Shown: piece after piece, positions 1 to 6,446 of the stretch
Numbering within the stretch: position 1 is the stretch's first letter
Layout: each line of letters opens with the position of its first letter
Position numbers and translations under genes: made by a program
Notes under the pieces: model-generated
Database searches by the model: none
The model's input: the letters and a program-made list of their open reading frames with translations, nothing else
Told to the model about the DNA's origin: nothing
NCBI GenBank assembly: GCA_905235345.1
Contig: CAJOLO010000101.1
Location: 1-10,548, forward strand
Direction: 5' to 3'
DNA length: 10,548 nt
From: an uncultured Lachnospiraceae bacterium
GTDB taxonomy: Bacteria; Bacillota; Clostridia; Lachnospirales; Lachnospiraceae

Positions 1-996
1 GTATTATTCTCATGTTTCTGCCTGCTCGCTTCCTTTGGTATAGGTAACATGAGTCAGGTAAATTCAATCACGGTCAATATTCACAATGCATTTAATATTT
101 CAAAGCCGGCAATCGGAATCTTCTTAGTTCTTGCTGTAGGTCTTGTAACCATCGGCGGTATCAAGAGAATAGCTGCAATGACGGAGAAACTTGTACCTTT
201 TATGGTAATACTTTATTTACTCGGAACATTATTTATCATACTGACACATATCACAGTCATTCCGGCAGTATTCGTTTCCATATTCAAGGGTGCATTCCAT
301 CTTAAGAGTGCCGCAGGCGGAGCAGTGGGCTCAGGTGTTGCCCTTGCTATGAAGATGGGTATGAAGCGCGGAGTGTTCTCCAACGAGGCAGGTCTCGGTT
401 CCTCTGTCATGGTACATTCAAGCTCTAATGTTAAAGAACCTGTACGTCAGGGCATGTGGGGAATCTTCGAAGTATTCGCAGACACCATAGTTGTATGTAC
501 TCTCACCGCTCTTACTATCCTGTCAAGCGGTGCATTTGATCTGTCAACAGGTGCACTGACCGGCGATGCGTTAAATGTTGAAGCCAGCAATCTTATGAGC
601 TATTCCTTCGAGCAGGCATTCGGCAGACCGGGAGCAATGTTTATAGCAATTGCCATCCTGCTTTTTGCATACTCAACAGTTCTTGGCTGGAGTCATTACG
701 GAACCAAAGCATTTGAATACTTATTCGGTACAAAGACAATCATAATATACCGTATCATCTTTGTAGCCATGGTAATGTTCGGTGCTTTGATAAATGCCCA
801 GCTTGCATGGGATATATCCGATACTTTTAACGGACTTATGATGATACCTAACCTTATCGGTGTTATCGCACTCTCGCCAAAGGTTATGGAATGTACCGAA
901 AACTATGTGGCAAGAAAGATGAAAGGCGATACCTCTGTCGTTCCTATGCTTTCACTGTTCGAAGATATTGAAGATGAACCAATGTCAGTAACATAA
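1..996 (+). CDS. Sodium:alanine/glycine symporter (AGCS family), 5' end outside window
   Basis: Integral membrane carrier that imports a small neutral amino acid (alanine or glycine in characterised relatives) with Na+. The frame is open from base 1, so 332 codons including the stop are visible; family members are usually about 440-480 residues, so roughly the first quarter is missing. The ATG at 49 is internal: the 16 codons before it encode LLASFGIGN, which joins MSQVNSI to make the family signature around the conserved GxGN. Other family marks are GVFSNEAGLGSS (near base 370), VRQGMWGIFEVFADTIVVCT (near 450) and FAYSTVLGWSHYGTKAFEYL (near 664), spread over several hydrophobic helices. The tail is short and acidic (DIEDE) and is echoed in the downstream repeats. 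Substrate cannot be told from the sequence. The gene converges on the ATP-grasp gene. Confidence 0.93.
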   Translation, partial: VLFSCFCLLASFGIGNMSQVNSITVNIHNAFNISKPAIGIFLVLAVGLVTIGGIKRIAAMTEKLVPFMVILYLLGTLFIILTHITVIPAVFVSIFKGAFHLKSAAGGAVGSGVALAMKMGMKRGVFSNEAGLGSSVMVHSSSNVKEPVRQGMWGIFEVFADTIVVCTLTALTILSSGAFDLSTGALTGDALNVEASNLMSYSFEQAFGRPGAMFIAIAILLFAYSTVLGWSHYGTKAFEYLFGTKTIIIYRIIFVAMVMFGALINAQLAWDISDTFNGLMMIPNLIGVIALSPKVMECTENYVARKMKGDTSVVPMLSLFEDIEDEPMSVT

Positions 997-1019
997 GCTT
1001 TGCGTTTCACCTCATCCGT

Positions 1020-1064
1020 CAGCAAATCAAAGATTTGCTGCCACCTTCCCCTATCAGGGGAAGG
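1020..1064. repeat. Double-hairpin intergenic element
   Basis: Two perfect adjacent hairpins lie 24 bases after the symporter stop. The first has a 9-bp stem, CAGCAAATC / GATTTGCTG, with an AAA loop (1020-1040). The second has a 9-bp stem, CCTTCCCCT / AGGGGAAGG, with an ATC loop (1044-1064). The preceding CACCTCATCCGTC and the CCACCTTCCCC core match a repeat pattern that I recall, without having checked, in intergenic regions of many gut Clostridia. No T-run follows either stem, so it is not a textbook terminator, though it could stabilise or end transcripts from either convergent gene. It may be a non-autonomous mobile repeat. Confidence 0.75.
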
Positions 1065-1160
1065 CTTAAGTTAATGACATTGAAGATGAACAGCTCCACA
1101 GACCTGACGTGGCTTAAGTTAATGACATTGAGGATGAACAGCTCCACAGACCTGACGTGG
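1063..1160. repeat. 48-bp tandem direct repeat, two copies
   Basis: A 48-bp unit starting GGCTTAAGTTAATGACATTG occupies 1063-1110 and recurs at 1111-1158, with one difference (A1084 against G1132); a further GG follows. Bases 1076-1091 match symporter bases 964-979 at 15 of 16 positions. Read on the plus strand, each copy encodes NDIEDEQLHRPDV, one more residue and a stop, whereas the symporter ends DIEDEPMSVT. The units therefore look like duplicated 3' coding ends of the symporter or a close relative, not random satellite. The first copy begins inside the second hairpin of the preceding element. Confidence 0.85.
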
Positions 1161-1166
1161 ATTGAG

Positions 1167-1330
1167 ATGTTAAAATATTGTCAAAAGCAGATGTTCAAGC
1201 TGCGCTTGGAATAAACGGAATCGATTCTGAATGTTAAAACATTGTCAAAAGCAGATGTTCAAGCTGCGCTTTGAATAAACGGAATCGATTCTGAATATTA
1301 AAACATTGTCAAAAGCAGACGTTCAAGCTT
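1167..1330. repeat. 64-bp tandem direct repeat, about 2.6 copies
   Basis: Copy 1 is 1167-1230, copy 2 is 1231-1294 and partial copy 3 is 1295-1330. Copy 3 is the genuine 3' end of the converging minus-strand gene, whose stop is at 1298-1300. Bases 1295-1329 and 1231-1265 agree at 33 of 35 positions. On the minus strand copy 2 encodes LFKAQLEHLLLTMF then stop and copy 1 ends LEHLLLTIF then stop, against LKLERLLLTMF then stop in the intact gene. Each full copy also holds the 10-base palindrome GAATCGATTC (1218-1227 and 1282-1291). The array is thus built from the end of the neighbouring gene. There are no variable spacers, so it is not a CRISPR. Confidence 0.87.
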
Positions 1331-3871
1331 TAAATCGTTATATAATTCACATTTACGATCACTCATATCATAGATGCTGACAATATTTTCAAGATCGTCA
1401 TCCTTATCAAACAGGTCGGATATATCGTTTCCCAGCTTTAATTTCTCAGGTGCAAAATGCAGTGTTTTCTCATTTTTAAAAACTGCAGTGTATAAGATAT
1501 TGGCTTCCACAAGATCTTGAAAGATATGACTTCCGTAAGAAAGCTCTGGATTGTATCCGGCTTTTGATTCTTCCATTTCACAGATTGCTTCAAAGGAGCT
1601 GATATCCGAAAAAGCAACCGTAACCCCCAGTTCGGGCGATGTTGTTCCGATTCTGCCCGGAACGATAAGCATAACCTTTTTATTTCGGTCTCTGTAATAG
1701 GAATTTACCCGGCCGATCACTTTCGCAACCTTATATTTGTCCACATAAGGCATATTGTAATATGCGACAGGATCCACATATACGATAGTGTCCAGACGCA
1801 CAGCTCTGGAAAGTCCCATGGATGCCCCCTTGCTTTCCAGCACAATATGCTCTTCTGCCAAATCTTCCGGAACCGTTATCTCAGCCCGGTCATTTAATAC
1901 CTGAAGCGGTCTGCACTGCAACAGATTTATCATGTAGTCGCCGCTTTCTGAAATATTGATGGTAAATTCCGTATCAACGGGATAATCATATTCACTCTGG
2001 ATACAGTGAAGCATTGTCTGCATCTGACTCATGATCTTTTCATTTTTCACAAGACCCTCACAGGAAATAAATCTTACCTGGACTTTCCGTCCCATTTCCC
2101 TAAGTCTTCTTTCCGTATCCGTATCATGTTCCAATAATATCCGTTCCAAATAATTCGGAAGTAACGGCTCGATTGCATCCAGATCAAGCTTGGACATGAC
2201 CCCTTCCGATACATTTACCGCTTCTACCTTTCTCTGGGAATAACTGTGTTTATCCGCTTTATTTGTGTATACCGTTTTTTCCGGCATATCAAGACTTACC
2301 AGCCTTGGATATGAACCCTCTGTCCTGTCTACCGCCGACGTGCCAAGCCCCATTACCAGCCGGAGCATACCGGCACCGGGATCTATCTTTTCCAGAAATC
2401 TGTACGGACTATAGGAATATCCCACCCCTGCAGCAGCAGGCATATAATAAGAACCATAATACGTCCCGGATACCCTCTGCACCAAAAGTGCCATCTGCTC
2501 ATCTCTTTTATCCAGACCTCTCCTTTTCCGGTAGTCAAGAGCGGAACTATCCATCGTACTGGCGTAAACAATCTTTACCGCATTTTCAAACTCAAGGATT
2601 CTTTCATCCATGCTTCCTCTGTTAATGCAAAAAACCGACTCATATTTGCCTGCAAAGGCATTGCCGAATCCATCTTCCAAAATACTGCTGGATCTCACGA
2701 TATAAGGATCCTGACCGTAAAAATCGATAATTCTTTCAAACTGCTCCTCCATGGCCGCGGAAAAGGTACCGTTCAAAAGCTGCCCTGAGAATTCATTCGC
2801 AAGCTCAAAATATCCTTCCTCCGTCCGCTGTTTGACTCTCATATCCCAGAATCCATTGTCCACGATATAAGTATAATAAACATCGGATCCGATATAGAAG
2901 GATTCGTGAGGTTCCAACACCTCACTTATTTCCGGCTTTTCATTTCTTATAATTGCTCTGGAGAGTAACATTCCGCAGGCCTTTCCGCCTATCATACCGG
3001 TGCCGATCATATGATTTCTGACATCAAAATAATCCTCCGGAGTGAAATGTTTTTTGACAAGTTCACGCATTTTTTCATCCCTTGTCATCATAATATTACA
3101 CATATTTTCACAGTACCCGGAAATATCCTCACCCGCCTGATATAAATCTTTTGCCCGATTGAAAAAGCGGTCCCAGGAATCTGTATACTGTTCATCTGCC
3201 GTTCTCTGGGCATTGTGCAACGCCTGATAAAAGCGACCGGTCTGCACACCATCCAGAATAGGCCGGAAGTTTCCCGACTCCACATCATATAAATGTGGCC
3301 GGAACATGGTGTCAGACGACCGGTTCCAAACCTTTTCAGGTCTTACATATACATGATCCTTATCCCGGTACACATCCAAAAAAAGCTGGGTTGTGTCGAG
3401 AATCTTATTTATGGATGAAACCGAATGTTTACCCCGGATGACAGGAAAATATGCCACCGTATCCAGTGTAAAAAGAAACGGACATGTCACTTTAAAGAAA
3501 TTGCCCATCATAAGGTCCGTTGCCCATGCGGTCTGAAGTTCTGACAGGCAATCAAAAATGTAAAAAGCATCTCTTCCTTCTTTTTCTATCATATTATGAA
3601 TCTCAACTGTAAAGGTTTCAAATCGATGGGAAAGAGGTACCTCTATTATTTTTACCTCCGGCCGCTCACTAACCAGTGGCTCGTGATTGGCAAAACGAAA
3701 GTAGATAATATTTCTTTGATCTTTGATTGCCTGCTCCAGAAATGGTTCCATAAAAAGTTTAAAATCCTTAAGCTCGGATACTCTCCAGACCACATTATCC
3801 CCAAGCCTGATATAGTCAAGAGCTTCGTCCATATCCGTAATTCCCGATAAAATCTTATCAAAAGCCGCCAT
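1298..3871 (-). CDS. PEP/pyruvate-binding ATP-grasp protein (PPDK_N domain), 857 aa
   Basis: Probably a cytoplasmic ATP-dependent phosphotransferase or ligase related to the N-terminal half of PEP synthase and pyruvate phosphate dikinase; its substrate is unknown. Residues 1-195 resemble a KaiC/RecA-like domain without a Walker A loop (LGDNVVWRV at 23-31; a Walker B-like FYIFDCLSEL at 103-112). Residues about 286-660 are the ATP-grasp part: GMIGGKACGM (292-301), IVRSSSILEDGFGNAFAG (391-408), MGLGTSAVDRTEG (507-519) and the closing LQCRPLQVL (651-659). The phosphohistidine swivel domain and C-terminal PEP barrel are absent; residues 660-857 form a tail I cannot name that contains PGRIGTTSPELGV (738-750). 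The start at 3871 is chosen because GGAGG lies 8 bases upstream. An upstream ATG at 3949 would add 26 residues beginning MICSKC, with a weaker ribosome site. The gene has its own promoter, and its 3' end takes part in the 64-bp array. Confidence 0.85.
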   Translation of the reverse strand: MAAFDKILSGITDMDEALDYIRLGDNVVWRVSELKDFKLFMEPFLEQAIKDQRNIIYFRFANHEPLVSERPEVKIIEVPLSHRFETFTVEIHNMIEKEGRDAFYIFDCLSELQTAWATDLMMGNFFKVTCPFLFTLDTVAYFPVIRGKHSVSSINKILDTTQLFLDVYRDKDHVYVRPEKVWNRSSDTMFRPHLYDVESGNFRPILDGVQTGRFYQALHNAQRTADEQYTDSWDRFFNRAKDLYQAGEDISGYCENMCNIMMTRDEKMRELVKKHFTPEDYFDVRNHMIGTGMIGGKACGMLLSRAIIRNEKPEISEVLEPHESFYIGSDVYYTYIVDNGFWDMRVKQRTEEGYFELANEFSGQLLNGTFSAAMEEQFERIIDFYGQDPYIVRSSSILEDGFGNAFAGKYESVFCINRGSMDERILEFENAVKIVYASTMDSSALDYRKRRGLDKRDEQMALLVQRVSGTYYGSYYMPAAAGVGYSYSPYRFLEKIDPGAGMLRLVMGLGTSAVDRTEGSYPRLVSLDMPEKTVYTNKADKHSYSQRKVEAVNVSEGVMSKLDLDAIEPLLPNYLERILLEHDTDTERRLREMGRKVQVRFISCEGLVKNEKIMSQMQTMLHCIQSEYDYPVDTEFTINISESGDYMINLLQCRPLQVLNDRAEITVPEDLAEEHIVLESKGASMGLSRAVRLDTIVYVDPVAYYNMPYVDKYKVAKVIGRVNSYYRDRNKKVMLIVPGRIGTTSPELGVTVAFSDISSFEAICEMEESKAGYNPELSYGSHIFQDLVEANILYTAVFKNEKTLHFAPEKLKLGNDISDLFDKDDDLENIVSIYDMSDRKCELYNDLKLERLLLTMF

Positions 3872-3879
3872 AATACCAT

Positions 3880-3884
3880 CCTCC
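3880..3884 (-). promoter_or_regulatory. Ribosome binding site deciding the ATP-grasp gene start
   Basis: GGAGG on the minus strand sits 8 bases before the ATG at 3871. This is near-ideal spacing and favours the 857-residue protein over the longer reading from 3949, whose upstream CAGGGTGCA is weaker. Confidence 0.75.
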
Positions 3885-3970
3885 ATAAAAAAAGCGCAAA
3901 CAAAGACATTCTTTTGAACGTCATTGTTCACGCATTTACTGCAAATCATTGCACCCTGTTTCTAATAAAA

Positions 3971-3999
3971 AAGCTAGCACAAATCCTATACACTGTCAA
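3971..3999 (-). promoter_or_regulatory. Sigma-A type promoter for the ATP-grasp gene
   Basis: On the minus strand, TTGACA (3999-3994) is followed after exactly 17 bases by TAGCTT (3976-3971), preceded by TGC as an extended -10. The -35 is a perfect consensus and the -10 is weak, compensated by the TG motif. Transcription would begin near 3964, about 90 bases before the preferred start codon. The site lies between the stop of the upstream HD-GYP gene and this gene, supporting separate transcription. Confidence 0.6.
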
Positions 4000-4047
4000 G
4001 ATATTTTGTATCCATTCAGCATAGCTGAACAGATATGATATTTTCTC

Positions 4048-6189
4048 TTATTTATGAACTCTTATATCCGTCAACGCACACTGATCTCCCGTAAGAGCCA
4101 CATACACAACCCCCGGATTTTCCTTTATCTCTGTGATATTTTCTATACAAATACCAAGATTCTCCGTCGTTGTAATGATGCGACCTCTCTTTTTCTCCAG
4201 TGAAATCTCACATTCCATACCTTCCTTATTGGCAGTTTTCCATGCCTCCCATCCGGGAAAATCGTCTTTCTTTTTTGCGGAAAATCTATTAACAGCCCCT
4301 TTATCTTTCTCTTCACATTCTCCATTTAATTTAATCAAAGCATATTCACGATAATTGTCACCATTTACGCACTTGTCATCTGAATAAAATAAAACGATAT
4401 ACGGACAATGCCATACAAAACTTGCTCCCGGCAGACTCATCGTATGAAATTCTATCTTTATCTTATCTTTTAACTCAATTCCCTCAGTAGAAGCTGAGCG
4501 ATTCCTGTCTACCTGGATATTCTTAACATCAGACTCCATATGGTCAATGTAGCTGATCGGTTTTGCAATTCTCGGTATATCTCCGTTCCCAATCTCTTCC
4601 CCTGTCTTTTCAACAGAAATATTATTCAGGTGACAATGCTCTCCTGTAAGTCCGATATAAACAGTCTTTGAACCTCCGGGCAAAGCAATAATCACCTCTT
4701 TGAAGTTATTCGGGCTTTTCATACATAGTTTTAAATGATCCTCATATCTGCCGGCAATAATTTCGTACCCCGAGGTATCTCTATCGTTATTACTTACATT
4801 ATTGGTTTCCATAATATTCCTCGCTGCCGTTAAAATATTATGATTGTCAAACCATAACTCACCGAATTCGAGATATTGATATTCCTCTATTGCCTTTTCA
4901 TTACTATGTACACGCCGATCAAAGGAATCGAACAAAATGATGGATGGTGCACTGAAATCATCAGCATTTTGTCTGCTTTCGGTACATCCAAAAGTAATTC
5001 TTATGATATCACGCTCCACGGGTATTCCATTTGAGATATGATCTCTGTATTCTCCACATTCAAGTTCTTTGTCTATAACAGAAACGCCGGTGCGTATTTC
5101 CTCACTACTGTCCTCATCAATTATTTTCACCATATATTGTGCGAACACAGGATCAAACTCCACTCCTGCCCCCTTGACTAACGCCTCTCTTGCGATGAAT
5201 TCGGGCCGGGCATCACGATATCGTTTCTTAGAGGTCATGGTAACGTAAGCATCTGCAACTGCAATGATTCTTGCTATCTCAGGAATATCTTCACCAGCCA
5301 GTCCTTCCGGATAACCGGTTCCGTTATACCTTTCATGACTATAGTAGGCTCCTGTACTCAGAAAAGGATATTCCGTAATAGTGGACAGTATCTCCCTGCC
5401 GATAAAAGGCTTTTGTCTCATTGCCTCAACATCCCATTTACCGGGATTTTTATCATTTCTTATCACATTGTCCGGAACACCGACCACACCCACATCATGA
5501 AGAAGTGCCGCATAATATACTTTATCACACTCACTATCGTCCTTACCACTGAGTTTAGCAATTCTTTCAGCATACTCGGCAACCCTTTCCGATTGTCCCT
5601 TTAAAAAATCATCTTTCTTTTCAACTGCTTTTACAACAGCCTTTGCTGTCTGATCATACACCCTTTTCATGGTCTTCTGTTCTTCACGATAACCTTCTAT
5701 CTCCAGTTGGTGTGCATGGGTATTATTAACGTCAAGATATATAAAAATATACAGAAATATTGAAACAACTATGATTGACATATTGACCAAAGATAATCCA
5801 TACATAAAAATCTGAATAATTCCGCAAATTATCGGCACAAATAAATACAGCTTCATAGAAGTATATATCATCTTGCTAAATACTTTCCGATTCTTATGTA
5901 TAACAGTGTATTGCTGAATCGGGCAGATAACCGGTATGATATAAGCGATCAGAAATCCGCTGCCTCTGTGATACAGATTGTTTTCATCAAAAAAATAATA
6001 CAATCCGGTAAATGCTGAGATAACAGATAATAACATACCAATAATAGCTTCAATCTGTACTATTTTTAATTTATTCGGCGGAGATTCCAGCCCCCCTTCA
6101 TGTAAAAGCCAGTCTATAAGGTATATATTGAACCCCATAACAGAAGCAGAAGTCAGAAAGAAAACCATAAAATTGCTCAACCTTACCAT
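4048..6189 (-). CDS. Membrane HD-GYP domain protein, degenerate catalytic site, main part of a split receptor (713 aa)
   Basis: HD-GYP proteins are usually cyclic-di-GMP phosphodiesterases. Five membrane helices span residues about 5-28, 45-67, 76-97, 112-134 and 135-153, then a coil (158-185), an HD-GYP domain (about 185-360) and two related beta-rich domains (about 386-528 and 567-712). The HD pair (H231-D232), GYP (292-294) and D313 remain. The usual GHS histidine is Q199, the HDxGK lysine is V235, the HP histidine is K260, and the first of the paired HH is S284. Catalysis is therefore doubtful. The two C-terminal repeats share a PxI(I/V)LFxSxD motif and an ending VY-x-x-LTG-x-x-C-x-L. The start codon overlaps the stop of the 68-aa ORF upstream (ATGGTAA) and has only a weak GGA upstream, suggesting coupled translation. 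In-frame codons just before the ATG read RTGYI, which looks like continuing receptor sequence. It is most likely the frameshifted remainder of a seven-helix protein of about 780 residues. Confidence 0.85.
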   Translation of the reverse strand: MVRLSNFMVFFLTSASVMGFNIYLIDWLLHEGGLESPPNKLKIVQIEAIIGMLLSVISAFTGLYYFFDENNLYHRGSGFLIAYIIPVICPIQQYTVIHKNRKVFSKMIYTSMKLYLFVPIICGIIQIFMYGLSLVNMSIIVVSIFLYIFIYLDVNNTHAHQLEIEGYREEQKTMKRVYDQTAKAVVKAVEKKDDFLKGQSERVAEYAERIAKLSGKDDSECDKVYYAALLHDVGVVGVPDNVIRNDKNPGKWDVEAMRQKPFIGREILSTITEYPFLSTGAYYSHERYNGTGYPEGLAGEDIPEIARIIAVADAYVTMTSKKRYRDARPEFIAREALVKGAGVEFDPVFAQYMVKIIDEDSSEEIRTGVSVIDKELECGEYRDHISNGIPVERDIIRITFGCTESRQNADDFSAPSIILFDSFDRRVHSNEKAIEEYQYLEFGELWFDNHNILTAARNIMETNNVSNNDRDTSGYEIIAGRYEDHLKLCMKSPNNFKEVIIALPGGSKTVYIGLTGEHCHLNNISVEKTGEEIGNGDIPRIAKPISYIDHMESDVKNIQVDRNRSASTEGIELKDKIKIEFHTMSLPGASFVWHCPYIVLFYSDDKCVNGDNYREYALIKLNGECEEKDKGAVNRFSAKKKDDFPGWEAWKTANKEGMECEISLEKKRGRIITTTENLGICIENITEIKENPGVVYVALTGDQCALTDIRVHK

Positions 6190-6389
6190 AATATATCCGG
6201 TACGGCATAGATATACGCAAACCGATCAAAGAATATCAAAAAGAATGCAATCAGTTCCATCAGAATCACTGCTCTTCTTCGGGTTTCCGAAATAAATCTT
6301 GTTATAAACAAAAGGAAAAAAACTGCACTGCATGCGCCGCATAAAAACAGCATGATGTTTAATTGGTTGGCTCTTATAAAATCATACAT
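6183..6389 (-). CDS. Two-helix N-terminal fragment of the split HD-GYP receptor (68 aa)
   Basis: This small ORF encodes two hydrophobic helices (residues 10-32 and 40-57) separated by a charged loop, SETRRR. It ends FAYIYAVPDILW and overlaps the ATG of the 713-residue ORF by 7 bases. Added to the five helices there, it makes seven, and its end leads into RTGYIMVRLSNF in the other frame. From memory, unverified, related lachnospiral proteins read through this point with a short GD-containing loop between IY and GY. That would imply loss of about 13 bases here. There is no homopolymer at the junction to suggest a sequencing slip. A good ribosome site precedes its ATG, so it is probably translated, either as a separate subunit or as a leader coupling translation of the larger ORF. 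It could instead be the 5' part of a pseudogene. Confidence 0.7.
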   Translation of the reverse strand: MYDFIRANQLNIMLFLCGACSAVFFLLFITRFISETRRRAVILMELIAFFLIFFDRFAYIYAVPDILW

Positions 6390-6398
6390 CTACCTTTA

Positions 6399-6405
6399 CC
6401 TCTCC
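6399..6405 (-). promoter_or_regulatory. Ribosome binding site of the 68-aa receptor fragment
   Basis: GGAGAGG on the minus strand lies 9 bases before the ATG at 6389, within the 57-base gap after the 712-aa gene. It is much stronger than anything before the 713-aa ORF, which marks this ATG as the original translation entry for the receptor. Confidence 0.65.
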
Positions 6406-6446
6406 TTTGTGACCTCTATCTCATCGGTATCGAAGCAAACCTTCTC

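Noticed and set aside
1063..1330. CRISPR array
   Set aside because: Repeats are directly adjacent with no variable spacers, two unrelated units are present, and no cas genes are seen.
2263..2625. 120-codon plus-strand ORF
   Set aside because: Antisense shadow inside the ATP-grasp gene; the product has no recognisable family pattern.
3872..3949. N-terminal extension of the ATP-grasp protein with a CxxC motif (ICSKC)
   Set aside because: The internal ATG at 3871 has a much better ribosome site, and the extension looks unlike the family; kept only as an alternative start.
4015..4029. Hairpin TTCAGC-ATA-GCTGAA as terminator of the HD-GYP operon
   Set aside because: Only a 6-bp stem and no T-run on either strand; too weak to call.
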